Origin: Hoeflea sp038900095
Lineage (GTDB): Bacteria > Pseudomonadota > Alphaproteobacteria > Rhizobiales > Rhizobiaceae
Reading direction: 5' to 3'
Assembly: GCF_038900095.1 (NCBI RefSeq)
Contig: NZ_JBBMQQ010000001.1
Coordinates: 930,001 to 994,000 of the forward strand
Length of the DNA: 64,000 nucleotides
Shown here: positions 17,166 through 26,735 of the stretch, in pieces
Layout of the letters: every line of letters begins with the position of its first letter
Numbering within the stretch: the stretch's first letter is position 1
Program-made: the position numbers and the translations under genes
Notes under the pieces: generated by a model
The model's database searches: none
The model's input: the letters and a program-made list of their open reading frames with translations, nothing else
Told to the model about the DNA's origin: nothing

Positions 17166-19283
17166 TCAGCCGGCGCGCAGGAACCTGATAGCCTCGTCGC
17201 GCCGCATCAGATAGAGCAGCATCCTGAGCGCTTCGCCCCGCGGCCCGGCCAAGGCCGGGTCGGATTCGAGCACATTGCGGGCATCGCTGCGGGCAATTTC
17301 CAGCAGATCGGCGTGGGCGCTGAGATTGGCGAGCCTGAAGCCGGGCATACCCGATTGCCTCGTGCCCAGCACTTCGCCTTCCCCGCGCAGCTTGAGATCT
17401 TCCTCGGCGATGCGAAATCCGTCTTCGGTCTCGCGCAGAACCTGTAGCCGCGCACCGGCGGTTTCACCCAGCGGGCCGTGGTAAAGCAGGATGCAGCTTG
17501 ATGCGCCATCGCCGCGGCCGACACGGCCACGCAACTGGTGCAATTGCGCCAGACCAAACCGTTCGGCATGCTCGATCACCATGATGGTGGCGTCCGGCAC
17601 GTCAACACCGACCTCGATCACCGTGGTGGCGACGAGCAAGCGGGTCTGACCGTTCTTGAAGGCGCTCATCGCCTGGTCTTTTTCCTCCGACGTCATGCGG
17701 CCGTGAACCAGCGAGACAAGAGGTGCCAGATCCTTGCCGAAAGCCTTTGCCAGGCTTGCATGACGGCTTTCCACCGACATCAGTTCGCTCTGATCGGAAT
17801 CCTCGACAAGCGGGCAGATCCAGTAGGCTTTTTTGCCTTCCTCAAGCGCCTTTTTCAGCCGATCGACGATCTCGCCAAGGCGCTCGTCGGGAATGGTCAC
17901 GGTGGCTATGGGCTGCCGTCCTGCAGGTTTTTCGGTGAGTTTGGAGACATCCATGTCACCGAATGCGGCAAGCACAAGGGTGCGTGGAATCGGCGTGGCG
18001 GTCATCACCAGCATGTGCGGTGCGGTGCCCTTTGCCGTCAGCCTGAGGCGCTGGTGAACGCCGAAGCGGTGCTGTTCATCGACCACAGCCAGCGTCAGGT
18101 TCTTGTAGATCACAGATTCCTGGAACAGCGCATGCGTGCCGATAACGATCTGGGCCTCGCCACTTGCGATGCGTTCGAGCAGTTCGGTGCGTTCGCGGCC
18201 CTTGGCACGTGCGGTCAGGACCGCGACCTCGATGCCCGCGGCCTCGGCCATTTTCCTGATCGTGGCGTGATGCTGACGGGCGAGAATTTCTGTCGGCGCC
18301 ATCAGCACGGCCTGACCGCCGGCTTCCACCGCATCGGCCATGGCGAGCATCGCCACCGCGGTCTTGCCGGAGCCGACATCGCCCTGCAGCAGGCGCAACA
18401 TGCGATCCTTGCCGGCCATGTCGGCGAGGATTTCCTCGACAGCCGTCGTCTGGCTGCCGGTCAGGGAGAAGGGCAGGGCGTCGAGAATCGCCTGGCGAAA
18501 CCGGCCTTCCGCCACCACCGGATGGCCGGGCAGCTTGCGCAATGTCTGGCGCACAAGCGCCAGGGATAGCTGGCCCGCCAGCAGTTCGTCATAGGCCAGC
18601 CTGCGCCGCGCGGGCGTTTGCGGCTCTATATCAAGGGCTGTTTCGGGATGGTGCAGTTCGCGGACCGCATCGGCAAAAGACGGGAAACTGTTCTTACTGA
18701 CCAGATGCGGGTCCGACCATTCGGGCAGTTCGGGCAGGAGTTCAAGCGCCGAATCGATCGATCGTCGCAGTATTTTCGGCGACAGGCCGGCGGTCAGCGG
18801 ATAGACCGGCTCGATCAGCGGAAAGTTAGCCGCATCGGATTCCAGCGCGATATGGTCCGGATGGACCATCGACGGCCTGCCATTGAACCATTCGACCTTG
18901 CCGCTGACCAGAACGGTTTCGCCCACCGGCAGGATCTTCTCGAGCCATTGCTGCTTGGAATGGAAAAAGGTCAGCGCCAGTTCGCCGGTGTCATCATGGA
19001 CAAACACCCGATAGGGCGCGCTTCTGCGGCCCGGAGGCGAAGGCTGGTGGCGGTCCACCCTGACCTTGAGTGTGGCAATGGTGCCTTCCGGTGCTTCGGT
19101 GATGCCCGAACGCAAAGTGCGATCGATCAATCCGTGCGGCGGCAGCAACAACAGATCGAGGGCGCGGGTGTCTTCCGGACCATCCCGGCCGGTCACCCGG
19201 GCCAGCGCCTCGGCCAGCTTGGGGCCGATCCCGGGCAGGCTATCAACGGGTTTGAACAGGGGATCGAGTTGAAGTGGTCGCAT
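17166..19283 (-). CDS. recG: ATP-dependent DNA helicase RecG
   Basis: A 705-residue superfamily 2 helicase that remodels stalled replication forks and Holliday junctions. The N-terminal wedge/OB domain covers about residues 1-260, followed by Walker A GDVGSGKTAVAML, the DEQH box VVDEQHRFGVHQRLRL, motif III MTATPIPRTL and motif VI QLRGRVGRGDGASSC. The ATG at 19283 (MRPLQLDPLFKPVDSLPGIG) gives the standard length; upstream in-frame codons have no family similarity. It is divergent from sdhE-mfd. Confidence 0.95.
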   Translation of the reverse strand: MRPLQLDPLFKPVDSLPGIGPKLAEALARVTGRDGPEDTRALDLLLLPPHGLIDRTLRSGITEAPEGTIATLKVRVDRHQPSPPGRRSAPYRVFVHDDTGELALTFFHSKQQWLEKILPVGETVLVSGKVEWFNGRPSMVHPDHIALESDAANFPLIEPVYPLTAGLSPKILRRSIDSALELLPELPEWSDPHLVSKNSFPSFADAVRELHHPETALDIEPQTPARRRLAYDELLAGQLSLALVRQTLRKLPGHPVVAEGRFRQAILDALPFSLTGSQTTAVEEILADMAGKDRMLRLLQGDVGSGKTAVAMLAMADAVEAGGQAVLMAPTEILARQHHATIRKMAEAAGIEVAVLTARAKGRERTELLERIASGEAQIVIGTHALFQESVIYKNLTLAVVDEQHRFGVHQRLRLTAKGTAPHMLVMTATPIPRTLVLAAFGDMDVSKLTEKPAGRQPIATVTIPDERLGEIVDRLKKALEEGKKAYWICPLVEDSDQSELMSVESRHASLAKAFGKDLAPLVSLVHGRMTSEEKDQAMSAFKNGQTRLLVATTVIEVGVDVPDATIMVIEHAERFGLAQLHQLRGRVGRGDGASSCILLYHGPLGETAGARLQVLRETEDGFRIAEEDLKLRGEGEVLGTRQSGMPGFRLANLSAHADLLEIARSDARNVLESDPALAGPRGEALRMLLYLMRRDEAIRFLRAG

Positions 19284-19376
19284 GAATCCAGATGAACGGC
19301 AATTTTGAGCCAAAGGCAAGGCTGACATTTGCGCGTCGACAGGATAAGGAAACCGTCCAACCAAAAAAGGCTCATC

Positions 19377-19700
19377 ATGACCGGTACAACACGTTCAAGC
19401 GCCGACCTTGATCCGCGCCGCCGCCGCATTCTGGTGCGGGCCTGGCGACGTGGCATCCGGGAAATGGATCTGGTGATCGGCGGATTTGCCGATGCCGAAA
19501 TCGGGGACCTGAGCGAGGCGGAACTCGATCAGCTCGAATTGCTGATGGCCGAGGAGGATGCCGACATTTTCCGCTGGGTCACCGGCGAAGCCGAAACGCC
19601 GGAGCGCTTCCGCACCGACCTGTTTGACCGGATGCGGGCCTATGTTCCGGATTTCGATCCGCAGGAAACGGGGCCGGAAGGGCCTGCGAGCAAACCATGA
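19377..19700 (+). CDS. sdhE: succinate dehydrogenase assembly factor SdhE (YgfY/CptB family)
   Basis: A 107-residue protein of the SdhE family that promotes covalent flavin attachment to succinate dehydrogenase. The hallmark RRGIREMDLVIGGFAD (matching RGxxE) is at residues 24-39, and ADIFRWVTGEAETPE near residue 66 is also typical. ATG 19377 has AAGG six bases upstream and fits family length; an upstream frame to 19329 does not. The stop overlaps the mfd start (ATGA), so the pair is translationally coupled, an arrangement common in Rhizobiales. Confidence 0.9.
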   Translation: MTGTTRSSADLDPRRRRILVRAWRRGIREMDLVIGGFADAEIGDLSEAELDQLELLMAEEDADIFRWVTGEAETPERFRTDLFDRMRAYVPDFDPQETGPEGPASKP

Positions 19701-22700
19701 AACCCGTTATTCCGGTTGCCGAGATCTCCGGCGCGGTAACGCCGGTCACTCTGTCGGGCGTGCCGCAGGGCATGGAAGCCCTGGCGCTGGCGGAGATGGC
19801 GCGGTCTGCGGGTCCGCTGGCCCACATCATTTCCGATGGTCAGCGGATGGCCGATCTTGAGCAGAACCTGGCGTTTTTCGCGCCGGACATCCCGGTGCTG
19901 ACCTTGCCCGGCTGGGATTGCCTTCCCTATGACCGGGTGTCGCCGGGCGCCGACATTTCTGCCCGCAGGCTCGCTGCCCTGTCTTCGCTGGCGCATTTCT
20001 CGGAAAATCCGCATCCGGCGATCCTGCTGGTCACCGTCAACGCCATGCTGCAGCGGGTTCCCTCCCGATCGGTGGTTTCCGGGCTCGGCTTCACGGCCCG
20101 CGCCGGCAACCGGCTGAAGATGGAAGACCTCTCAGGCAGCCTGATCAAGAATGGTTTCGAACGGGTGGATACCGTGCGCGAAGTCGGAGAATACGCCGTC
20201 CGTGGCGGTATTCTCGATGTCTTCGTTCCCGGCGCGGAAGAGCCGGTGCGGCTCGATTTCTTTGGCGATACGCTTGAAAGCGTGAGGTATTTCGATCCGG
20301 CGTCGCAGCGCACCACCGGACAGGCCAAGGAATTGGCACTCAACGCGATGAGCGAAGTCACGCTCGAGCCGGAAACCATCAGCCGGTTCCGCACCAATTA
20401 TCTCGCCATGTTCGGGGCAGCAACCCGCGATGACGCGCTCTATGTCGCCATCAGCGAAGGTCGCCGTTACCCGGGCATGGAGCACTGGCTGCCACTGTTT
20501 CACGACGAAATGCAGACGGTGTTCGACTATCTCGACGGTTTCCGGATTTCCAGCGACCACATGCTGGCCGAAGCCGCGAGTGAACGCCGGGCGCAAATCG
20601 TTGACCATTACGAGGCACGGCAGGCGGCACAAAGCATCGAGAAAGGCCGCGGTGTCCAGGCCACGCCGTACAAGGCAATTGAACCGGATCTTCTGTATCT
20701 CGACGCGCCGGATCTCGTGGCAATGCTCGAGGCATCGAATGCGATACGGCTGACGCCATTCCACGAACCTGAGAATTCGGCGCGCCGGGTGATCGATCTT
20801 CCAACCCGAACAGGGCCGCGCTGGGCAGCAGATGCCGAGGCCGACAAAACGGAAGAGGGTGGCCGGACCAACCTGTTTGAAAAACTGGTCGCCCATGTCG
20901 GGGTGAAACGCACCGAAGGGCGCAAGGTCCTGATCACGGCCTGGACCGAAGGCTCGCTCGACCGGTTGTTGCAGGTCACCGACGAGCATGGGCTCAAGCG
21001 CGTGGTCCGGGTCAACAGCCACGCGGAACTCGACAAGCTCAAGCCCGGTGAAGCCGCAGCCGCGGTGCTCGCAATCGAGGGCGGCTACGAAATCGATGAC
21101 CTCGTCGTCATCGGCGAGCAGGATGTGCTCGGCGACCGGCTGGTGCGGCGCGCCAAGCGCAAGCGCCGCGGTGCAGACTACATTTCCGAGGTGTCCGGAC
21201 TCGACGAAGGCAATTACGTTGTCCACGCCGAACACGGCATCGGCCAGTTCATCGGCCTGCGCACGATCGAGGCTGCCGGGGCGCCGCATGCCTGCCTTGA
21301 ATTGCATTATGCCGGCGATGCCAAGCTGTTCCTGCCGGTCGAGAACATCGAGCTTCTGACCCGCTATGGATCGGACAGCGCCGAAGTTCAGCTCGACAGG
21401 CTCGGCGGCGTTGCCTGGCAATCGCGCAAGGCCAAGCTGAAAAAGCGGCTTCTGGACATGGCCGAAGGGCTGATCCGCATTGCGGCGGAGCGGCATATGC
21501 GCTCTGCGCCGGCGCTGGCTGCCCCAGAGGGGCTTTACGACGAATTTTCCGCCCGTTTTCCCTATGACGAGACCGAAGACCAGATGGCGGCGATTGAGCG
21601 GGTGCGTGACGATCTGGCGGCCGGGCAGCCGATGGACCGGCTGGTCTGCGGCGATGTCGGCTTCGGCAAGACCGAGGTTGCACTGCGCGCGGCCTTCATC
21701 GCTGCGATGAACGGGGTTCAGGTGGCGGTGGTGGTTCCGACGACGCTCTTGGCGCGGCAGCATTTCAAGACCTTCACCGAGCGGTTGCGCGGTTATCCGG
21801 TCCGGATCGCCCAGGCTTCGCGGCTGGTCGGCGCCAAAGAACTGGCGTTGACCAAGGCGGAACTGGCAACGGGCAAGACCGATATCGTGGTCGGCACCCA
21901 TGCGCTGCTCGGCTCGTCGATCCAGTTTGCCAACCTGGGTCTGCTGATCATCGACGAGGAGCAGCATTTCGGGGTCAAGCACAAGGAACGGCTCAAGGAG
22001 CTGAAGAGCGACGTGCATGTGCTGACGCTTTCGGCAACCCCGATCCCGCGCACGCTTCAACTGGCGATGACCGGCGTGCGGGAATTGTCGCTGATCACCA
22101 CGCCGCCGGTCGACCGGATGGCGGTGCGAACCTTCATCTCACCGTTCGATCCCGTCACCGTGCGCGAGACGCTGATGCGCGAACACTATCGCGGCGGGCA
22201 GAGTTTCTACGTCTGTCCGCGGCTCGCGGATCTCGAGGATGTGGCGGCCTTCCTGCGCTCGGATGTGCCGGAACTGAAATTCGCTGTCGCCCACGGCCAG
22301 ATGGGGGCAGGCGAACTCGATGACATCATGAACGCGTTCTATGACGGCCAGTATGACGTGCTGTTGTCGACGACGATCGTTGAATCGGGTCTTGATGTGC
22401 CAACCGCCAACACGCTGATCGTGCATCGTGCCGACATGTTCGGTCTGGCCCAGCTCTACCAGCTTCGTGGCCGCGTCGGCCGGTCCAAGGTACGGGCGTT
22501 TGCGCTGTTCACGTTGCCGGTCAACAAGCTGCTGACCGCAACGGCCGACAAGCGGCTCAAGGTGCTGCAATCGCTCGATACGCTCGGCGCCGGCTTCCAG
22601 CTTGCAAGCCACGATCTCGATATCCGCGGTGCCGGCAACCTGCTGGGCGAGGAGCAATCGGGCCACATCAAGGAAGTCGGTTTCGAGCTCTACCAGCACA

Positions 22701-23212
22701 TGCTGGAGGAGGCGGTTGCCGAGGTGCGTGGCGAGAACGAACTGGTCGACACCGGCTGGTCGCCGCAGATCACGGTCGGCACGCCGGTGATGATCCCGGA
22801 AGACTATGTTCCGGATCTGCATTTGCGGCTTGGGCTTTACCGCAGGCTGGGCGAAATCACCGATGTCACCGATATCGACGGTTTCGGAGCCGAGATGATC
22901 GACCGTTTCGGACCCTTGCCGACAGAGGTGCAACACCTGCTCAAGATCGTCTTCATCAAGGCGCTCTGCCGCAAGGCCAATGTCGAGAAGCTCGATGCCG
23001 GGCCGAAGGGCGTGGTGGTGCAGTTCCGCAACAAGGAATTCCCCAATCCTGCCGGCCTGGTCCAGCACATTTCCAAGCAGGGCAATCTCGCCAAGATCCG
23101 ACCCGACCAGAGCGTGGTGTTCATCCGCGACCTGCCGACACCGGAGAAGCGGCTCAACGGCGCTGCCGTCGTGATGACCCATCTCGCGGAACTGGCGGGC
23201 AAGAGCGGGTGA
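19697..23212 (+). CDS. mfd: transcription-repair coupling factor Mfd
   Basis: A 1,171-residue DNA translocase that removes stalled RNA polymerase and recruits UvrA for strand-specific repair. The N-terminal UvrB-like domain covers about residues 1-350, the RNA-polymerase-interacting Tudor-like domain about 480-560 (EGNYVVHAEHGIGQFIGL), then the RecG-like motor with Walker A CGDVGFGKTEVALRAA, LIIDEEQHFGVKHKERLK, TLSATPIPRTLQLAMTG and LRGRVGRSKVRAFALF, followed by the TRCF C-terminal domain. Length matches the family. It is coupled to sdhE. A very long reverse-strand open frame inside it is a GC-codon artefact. Confidence 0.97.
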   Translation: MKPVIPVAEISGAVTPVTLSGVPQGMEALALAEMARSAGPLAHIISDGQRMADLEQNLAFFAPDIPVLTLPGWDCLPYDRVSPGADISARRLAALSSLAHFSENPHPAILLVTVNAMLQRVPSRSVVSGLGFTARAGNRLKMEDLSGSLIKNGFERVDTVREVGEYAVRGGILDVFVPGAEEPVRLDFFGDTLESVRYFDPASQRTTGQAKELALNAMSEVTLEPETISRFRTNYLAMFGAATRDDALYVAISEGRRYPGMEHWLPLFHDEMQTVFDYLDGFRISSDHMLAEAASERRAQIVDHYEARQAAQSIEKGRGVQATPYKAIEPDLLYLDAPDLVAMLEASNAIRLTPFHEPENSARRVIDLPTRTGPRWAADAEADKTEEGGRTNLFEKLVAHVGVKRTEGRKVLITAWTEGSLDRLLQVTDEHGLKRVVRVNSHAELDKLKPGEAAAAVLAIEGGYEIDDLVVIGEQDVLGDRLVRRAKRKRRGADYISEVSGLDEGNYVVHAEHGIGQFIGLRTIEAAGAPHACLELHYAGDAKLFLPVENIELLTRYGSDSAEVQLDRLGGVAWQSRKAKLKKRLLDMAEGLIRIAAERHMRSAPALAAPEGLYDEFSARFPYDETEDQMAAIERVRDDLAAGQPMDRLVCGDVGFGKTEVALRAAFIAAMNGVQVAVVVPTTLLARQHFKTFTERLRGYPVRIAQASRLVGAKELALTKAELATGKTDIVVGTHALLGSSIQFANLGLLIIDEEQHFGVKHKERLKELKSDVHVLTLSATPIPRTLQLAMTGVRELSLITTPPVDRMAVRTFISPFDPVTVRETLMREHYRGGQSFYVCPRLADLEDVAAFLRSDVPELKFAVAHGQMGAGELDDIMNAFYDGQYDVLLSTTIVESGLDVPTANTLIVHRADMFGLAQLYQLRGRVGRSKVRAFALFTLPVNKLLTATADKRLKVLQSLDTLGAGFQLASHDLDIRGAGNLLGEEQSGHIKEVGFELYQHMLEEAVAEVRGENELVDTGWSPQITVGTPVMIPEDYVPDLHLRLGLYRRLGEITDVTDIDGFGAEMIDRFGPLPTEVQHLLKIVFIKALCRKANVEKLDAGPKGVVVQFRNKEFPNPAGLVQHISKQGNLAKIRPDQSVVFIRDLPTPEKRLNGAAVVMTHLAELAGKSG

Positions 23213-23291
23213 GGGCGGCGCTGGGCTCCTTTCCCGGTCATGCGCGGCGTCCGCTGGCGCAGGTTTTCTCGCTTCAGCAAAGGCGAATGTG

Positions 23292-24410
23292 ATGTTCAAA
23301 GTTGTAACCGGGCTGTTGTGGCTGATCGTGCTTGTCCGCTTCATCCTGCCGATGCCCTGGCCCTGGACGCTGAAGGTTCTGCTGGGTCTGGTTCTGCTGA
23401 TTGCTTCGCAATACCACTTTTTCAGCCGGCTTTCGTCAGGCTCGGTGTTTGCGCCCGAGTTTCCCAGGCCTCTGGTGATTGCTTTCAACGTGCTGTTTGG
23501 CGCCATCTTCCTGCTGGCCGTGTTCCAGCTAGCGCTGGATGCAGGCTCGCTTGTGGTGATGGTTTTCACCGGCAATTTCCCTGCCGTCGCACCGGAGCTG
23601 CGCTATGCGGCAGGTTTAGCAGCCCTTGCCCTGGCGTCGTTCGGTGTGAACCGGGCCATTATGGTTCCGCCGCTCAAGGATATCGAGATCGCCATTCCGG
23701 GGCTTGACCCCGCGTTTGACGGATACAAGCTCGTGCAATTGACGGATCTGCACATCAGCCGGTTGTTTCCGGCTGCCTGGACAGAAGCCATGGTGGCAAA
23801 GACAAACGCTCTTGATGCCGATCTTGTTGTCATCACCGGTGACTTCATCGACGGAAGTCTCGAACACCGGCGTGCCGACGTCGAACCGTTGCGCGAACTC
23901 TCCGCCCGTGACGGCATTTACGCCATTTCAGGCAACCATGAATATTTCTTCGACGCCGGCGCCTTCATGGAACACTTCGAAGCCATGGACATGCGGTTGC
24001 TTGCCAACAGCCACGCCGTCATCGAGCGCGGTGCAGCCAGGCTGGTGGTTGCGGGTGTTCCTGACCGGTCGGCTGGACACAATGGTTATGCTGCTCCGGA
24101 TCTTGCCGCGGCGCTCGACGGTGCGCCTGACGCGACGCCGGTGATCCTGCTCGACCATCAGCCGATGCAGGCGAGAAAAGCCGCGGAAGCGGGGGTGGCG
24201 CTGCAGCTGTCCGGACATACCCACGGCGGAATGATCCGCGGCATGGACAGGCTGCTGGCGCGGGCCAACAACGGTTTTGTTTCCGGGCTTTACCAGGTCG
24301 GCTCGATGCAGCTTTACGTGAGCAACGGCACCGCGCTTTGGCCGGGCTTTGCCCTGCGCTTGGGACGGCCGGCCGAGCTCACGCGCATCACCCTGCGGAA
24401 AAAGACCTGA
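23292..24410 (+). CDS. membrane-anchored metallophosphoesterase
   Basis: A 372-residue protein with about four N-terminal membrane helices (residues 1-125) followed by a calcineurin-like phosphoesterase domain. The metal-binding motifs are complete: LTDLHISRLF (D-x-H), VITGDFIDGS (GD), ISGNHEYFFD (GNHE) and LSGHTHGGMIRGM (GHTHGG). It belongs to the YaeI/YkuE-like group, some members of which act on lipid A precursors or other phosphoesters at the membrane; the substrate here is not known. A GTG directly before the ATG is an alternative start. It begins 79 bases after mfd. Confidence 0.87.
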   Translation: MFKVVTGLLWLIVLVRFILPMPWPWTLKVLLGLVLLIASQYHFFSRLSSGSVFAPEFPRPLVIAFNVLFGAIFLLAVFQLALDAGSLVVMVFTGNFPAVAPELRYAAGLAALALASFGVNRAIMVPPLKDIEIAIPGLDPAFDGYKLVQLTDLHISRLFPAAWTEAMVAKTNALDADLVVITGDFIDGSLEHRRADVEPLRELSARDGIYAISGNHEYFFDAGAFMEHFEAMDMRLLANSHAVIERGAARLVVAGVPDRSAGHNGYAAPDLAAALDGAPDATPVILLDHQPMQARKAAEAGVALQLSGHTHGGMIRGMDRLLARANNGFVSGLYQVGSMQLYVSNGTALWPGFALRLGRPAELTRITLRKKT

Positions 24411-24557
24411 AGGGTTTCTTTCCGGACTGCCTGCCGCTGTGTTGGCGCAGCTGCAGGGGGCGCATGTGTCTGCACCACGACAAAACTCCAGCACTGATCT
24501 GGCGGAATCGGTGAGGTGCGGGTATCGCTGGATTGACCAGAAGATGAATTGATCGAA

Positions 24558-25931
24558 ATGCCTCAGCCAACACTTCTCGAACCAACCGACGACGGGCTGC
24601 CTGCGCCCCGGCGACAGCTTGCTGTTGCCGTGCTGCTGCTTTCACTCGTTCTCGTCGTCCTTGACGGCGCAATTGCCAATGTCGTATTGCCGTCGATCGC
24701 CACTTCACTCGGCGCGCATCCCAGCGATACGGTCTGGGTGGTCTCAAGTTATCAGCTCGCCGTGCTTGTCGCACTTCTGCCCTGCGGCGCGCTGGGTGAG
24801 ATCTACGGGCCGCGGCGCGTCTTCCTCTTCGGGGTGGCGCTGTTCACCCTGGCATCGGCGGCCTGTGCGCTGGCTGGAAGCCTGCCAGTGCTGGTGGCCG
24901 CGCGATTTGCCCAGGGATTGGGCGGCGGCGCCATCATGGCATTGGCGGCAATGAACCTGCGTTTTGCGGTTCCACAGCGGATGCTCGGAACCATCATCGG
25001 TTTCAACGCCATGACCATCGCGATTTCGGCGGCTGCGGGACCAGGTGTGGCGGGAGCCATCCTTTCGGTAGCGAGCTGGCCCTGGCTGTTTGCCGTCAAC
25101 ATCCCGCTGGGAGCCGTCATCCTGCTGCTTGGTGGTTTCCTGGGGAACATGGACGGCGTGAAGCGGCGGCTCAATGTTGGTGCATTGCTGGTCAACACGG
25201 CGATGTTCATCCTGTTCTTTTCAGGAGCGGAACAGATTGCCAGCGCGCCCATCAGCGGCGCCGTGCTGATCGGAAGTTCGATCCTGTGCCTGTTTGTACT
25301 GCTGCGGCTCGAACGCAACACAACGGCACCGATCGTGCCGACCGATCTTTTGGCCGAGCCCGGCTTTCGCGTCGCCGTCATCGCCTCGGTTGCCTGCTTT
25401 ACCGGTCAGATGCTGGCCTATGTCGCGCTTCCGTTCTACCTGCATCACACCATGGGAATGACTCCGGCGCTGACCGGGCTCTACATGATGCCATGGCCCA
25501 TCGCCACGATCATCGCGGCTCCGATTTCCGGTCGGCTGGCCGATCGCATCAAGACGGCATGGCTGTGTGCATCGGGCGGCGCGCTGCTGGCGACTGGACT
25601 GCTGATTGCCGGCCTGTGCCCGCCCGATGCAAAGGCCATTGCTTTCCTCATCGGCACAACGCTCGCCGGTATCGGCTTCGGTCTTTTCCAGACGCCCAAC
25701 AACCGCATATTGCTGCTGTCGGCGCCGAAGGCCCGCAGCGGTGCGGCGGGTGCCATGCAGGGGACCGCACGGCTCCTGGGCCAGACAACGGGTGCCATCT
25801 CGATGTCGATCATCTTCGCGCTTGTGCCTCTGGATCATGCGCCCAAAATCGCGCTGGTGCTTGCTGGCCTGTGCGCGGCCGTATCGGCGGTGATCAGTCT
25901 CAGCCGTGCACGTTACGAGACCGCGGGTTAA
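24558..25931 (+). CDS. MFS multidrug-type transporter (DHA2-like)
   Basis: A 457-residue inner-membrane transporter with about 14 predicted helices, fitting the DHA2 (EmrB/QacA-type) drug:H+ antiporter group. Visible landmarks are LDGAIANVVLPSIATSLG in helix 1, the motif A-like LGEIYGPRRVFLFGVALF between helices 2 and 3, and FAQGLGGGAIMALAAMNLR in helix 4, followed by the antiporter motif C-like NAMTIAISAAAGPGVAGAIL. It probably exports hydrophobic compounds, but no substrate or adjacent regulator is evident. Translation likely begins at ATG 24558; a TTG at 24549 is in frame. Confidence 0.86.
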   Translation: MPQPTLLEPTDDGLPAPRRQLAVAVLLLSLVLVVLDGAIANVVLPSIATSLGAHPSDTVWVVSSYQLAVLVALLPCGALGEIYGPRRVFLFGVALFTLASAACALAGSLPVLVAARFAQGLGGGAIMALAAMNLRFAVPQRMLGTIIGFNAMTIAISAAAGPGVAGAILSVASWPWLFAVNIPLGAVILLLGGFLGNMDGVKRRLNVGALLVNTAMFILFFSGAEQIASAPISGAVLIGSSILCLFVLLRLERNTTAPIVPTDLLAEPGFRVAVIASVACFTGQMLAYVALPFYLHHTMGMTPALTGLYMMPWPIATIIAAPISGRLADRIKTAWLCASGGALLATGLLIAGLCPPDAKAIAFLIGTTLAGIGFGLFQTPNNRILLLSAPKARSGAAGAMQGTARLLGQTTGAISMSIIFALVPLDHAPKIALVLAGLCAAVSAVISLSRARYETAG

Positions 25932-26016
25932 GCGCGGTCTCGCCATCTGCCGGACCTTGCCCGAGCAGAGTCCGGAACAGGGTTCGTTGTTTGAGTGAGT
26001 GTGCCGCAGGCGCGGC

Positions 26017-26700
26017 TCAGTCCTTGGCCGGAGCTTCCGCCTCGTTGGCCCGGCTGGCAACGATCTTGCGCATTGCATCAGCCAGCGCCTCGGCTGACTG
26101 GGCGCCGACAACGGCATACTGCGTGTCGATGATGAAGCAAGGCACACCGGTGACACCCATCTGACGCGCCTGGTCGATTTCGGCGCTGACGGTATCGCGG
26201 TCGGCGTCGCCTGCGAGCAACCGCTCGACCACGGGGGCTTCAAGTCCAACCTGTTCGGCGGCCTCGATCAGCACGCTGTCGTCGCCGAGGCTCTTGCCGT
26301 CCTCGAAATAGGCCTTGAACAGCAAGTCGACCATCTGGTGCTGCGCCGGCAGACCCAGCGCACTGGCCCAGCGGATCAGCCTGTGGGCATCATGGGTGTT
26401 GGCGGAGACCTTTATCTTGTCGAAGGCAAAGGGAATGTCTTCATCCGCACCGGCCTGGCGGACCGCGGCATAGGCCTGTTCCGCACCGGCGGCACCGCCG
26501 AACTTGTCCTCGAGATATTGCTGCCGGTCCTTGCCTTCCTTGGGCAATGTCGGGTCGAGCTGATAGGGCCGCCAGCGCACCTCGACATCAATCTCGTCGC
26601 GGACGTCGTCAAGTGCGGCTTCAAGCCTGCGCTTGCCGATGTAGCACCAGGGGCACATCACATCGGAGACAACATCGATGGTCAATGTGGGAGCAGTCAT
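26017..26700 (-). CDS. DsbA-family thiol oxidoreductase, FrnE-like
   Basis: A 227-residue thioredoxin-fold protein without a signal peptide, so cytoplasmic. The active-site pair is C16-P-W-C19 in SDVMCPWCYIGKRRLE, the pattern of the FrnE/2-hydroxychromene-2-carboxylate isomerase-like DsbA subgroup. The helical insertion (about residues 60-150) contains NTHDAHRLIRWA, and the cis-proline region appears as GVTGVPCFIIDTQYAVVGAQ. Homologues act in oxidative-stress protein folding or polyketide tailoring. AAAGGTGATGTC supplies a good ribosome-binding site. Confidence 0.88.
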   Translation of the reverse strand: MTAPTLTIDVVSDVMCPWCYIGKRRLEAALDDVRDEIDVEVRWRPYQLDPTLPKEGKDRQQYLEDKFGGAAGAEQAYAAVRQAGADEDIPFAFDKIKVSANTHDAHRLIRWASALGLPAQHQMVDLLFKAYFEDGKSLGDDSVLIEAAEQVGLEAPVVERLLAGDADRDTVSAEIDQARQMGVTGVPCFIIDTQYAVVGAQSAEALADAMRKIVASRANEAEAPAKD

Positions 26701-26735
26701 GACATCACCTTTCGGGTGTTTACAAGGTCAGTATC

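Noticed and set aside
20132..22060. A 642-codon open frame on the reverse strand inside mfd
   Set aside because: It is fully antisense to a well-conserved gene, has no recognisable domain, and such frames are common in GC-rich DNA where the third codon position of the sense strand suppresses stops.
22139..23575. A 478-codon reverse-strand frame at the end of mfd
   Set aside because: It spans the end of mfd and the start of the metallophosphoesterase, both well supported; no domain seen.
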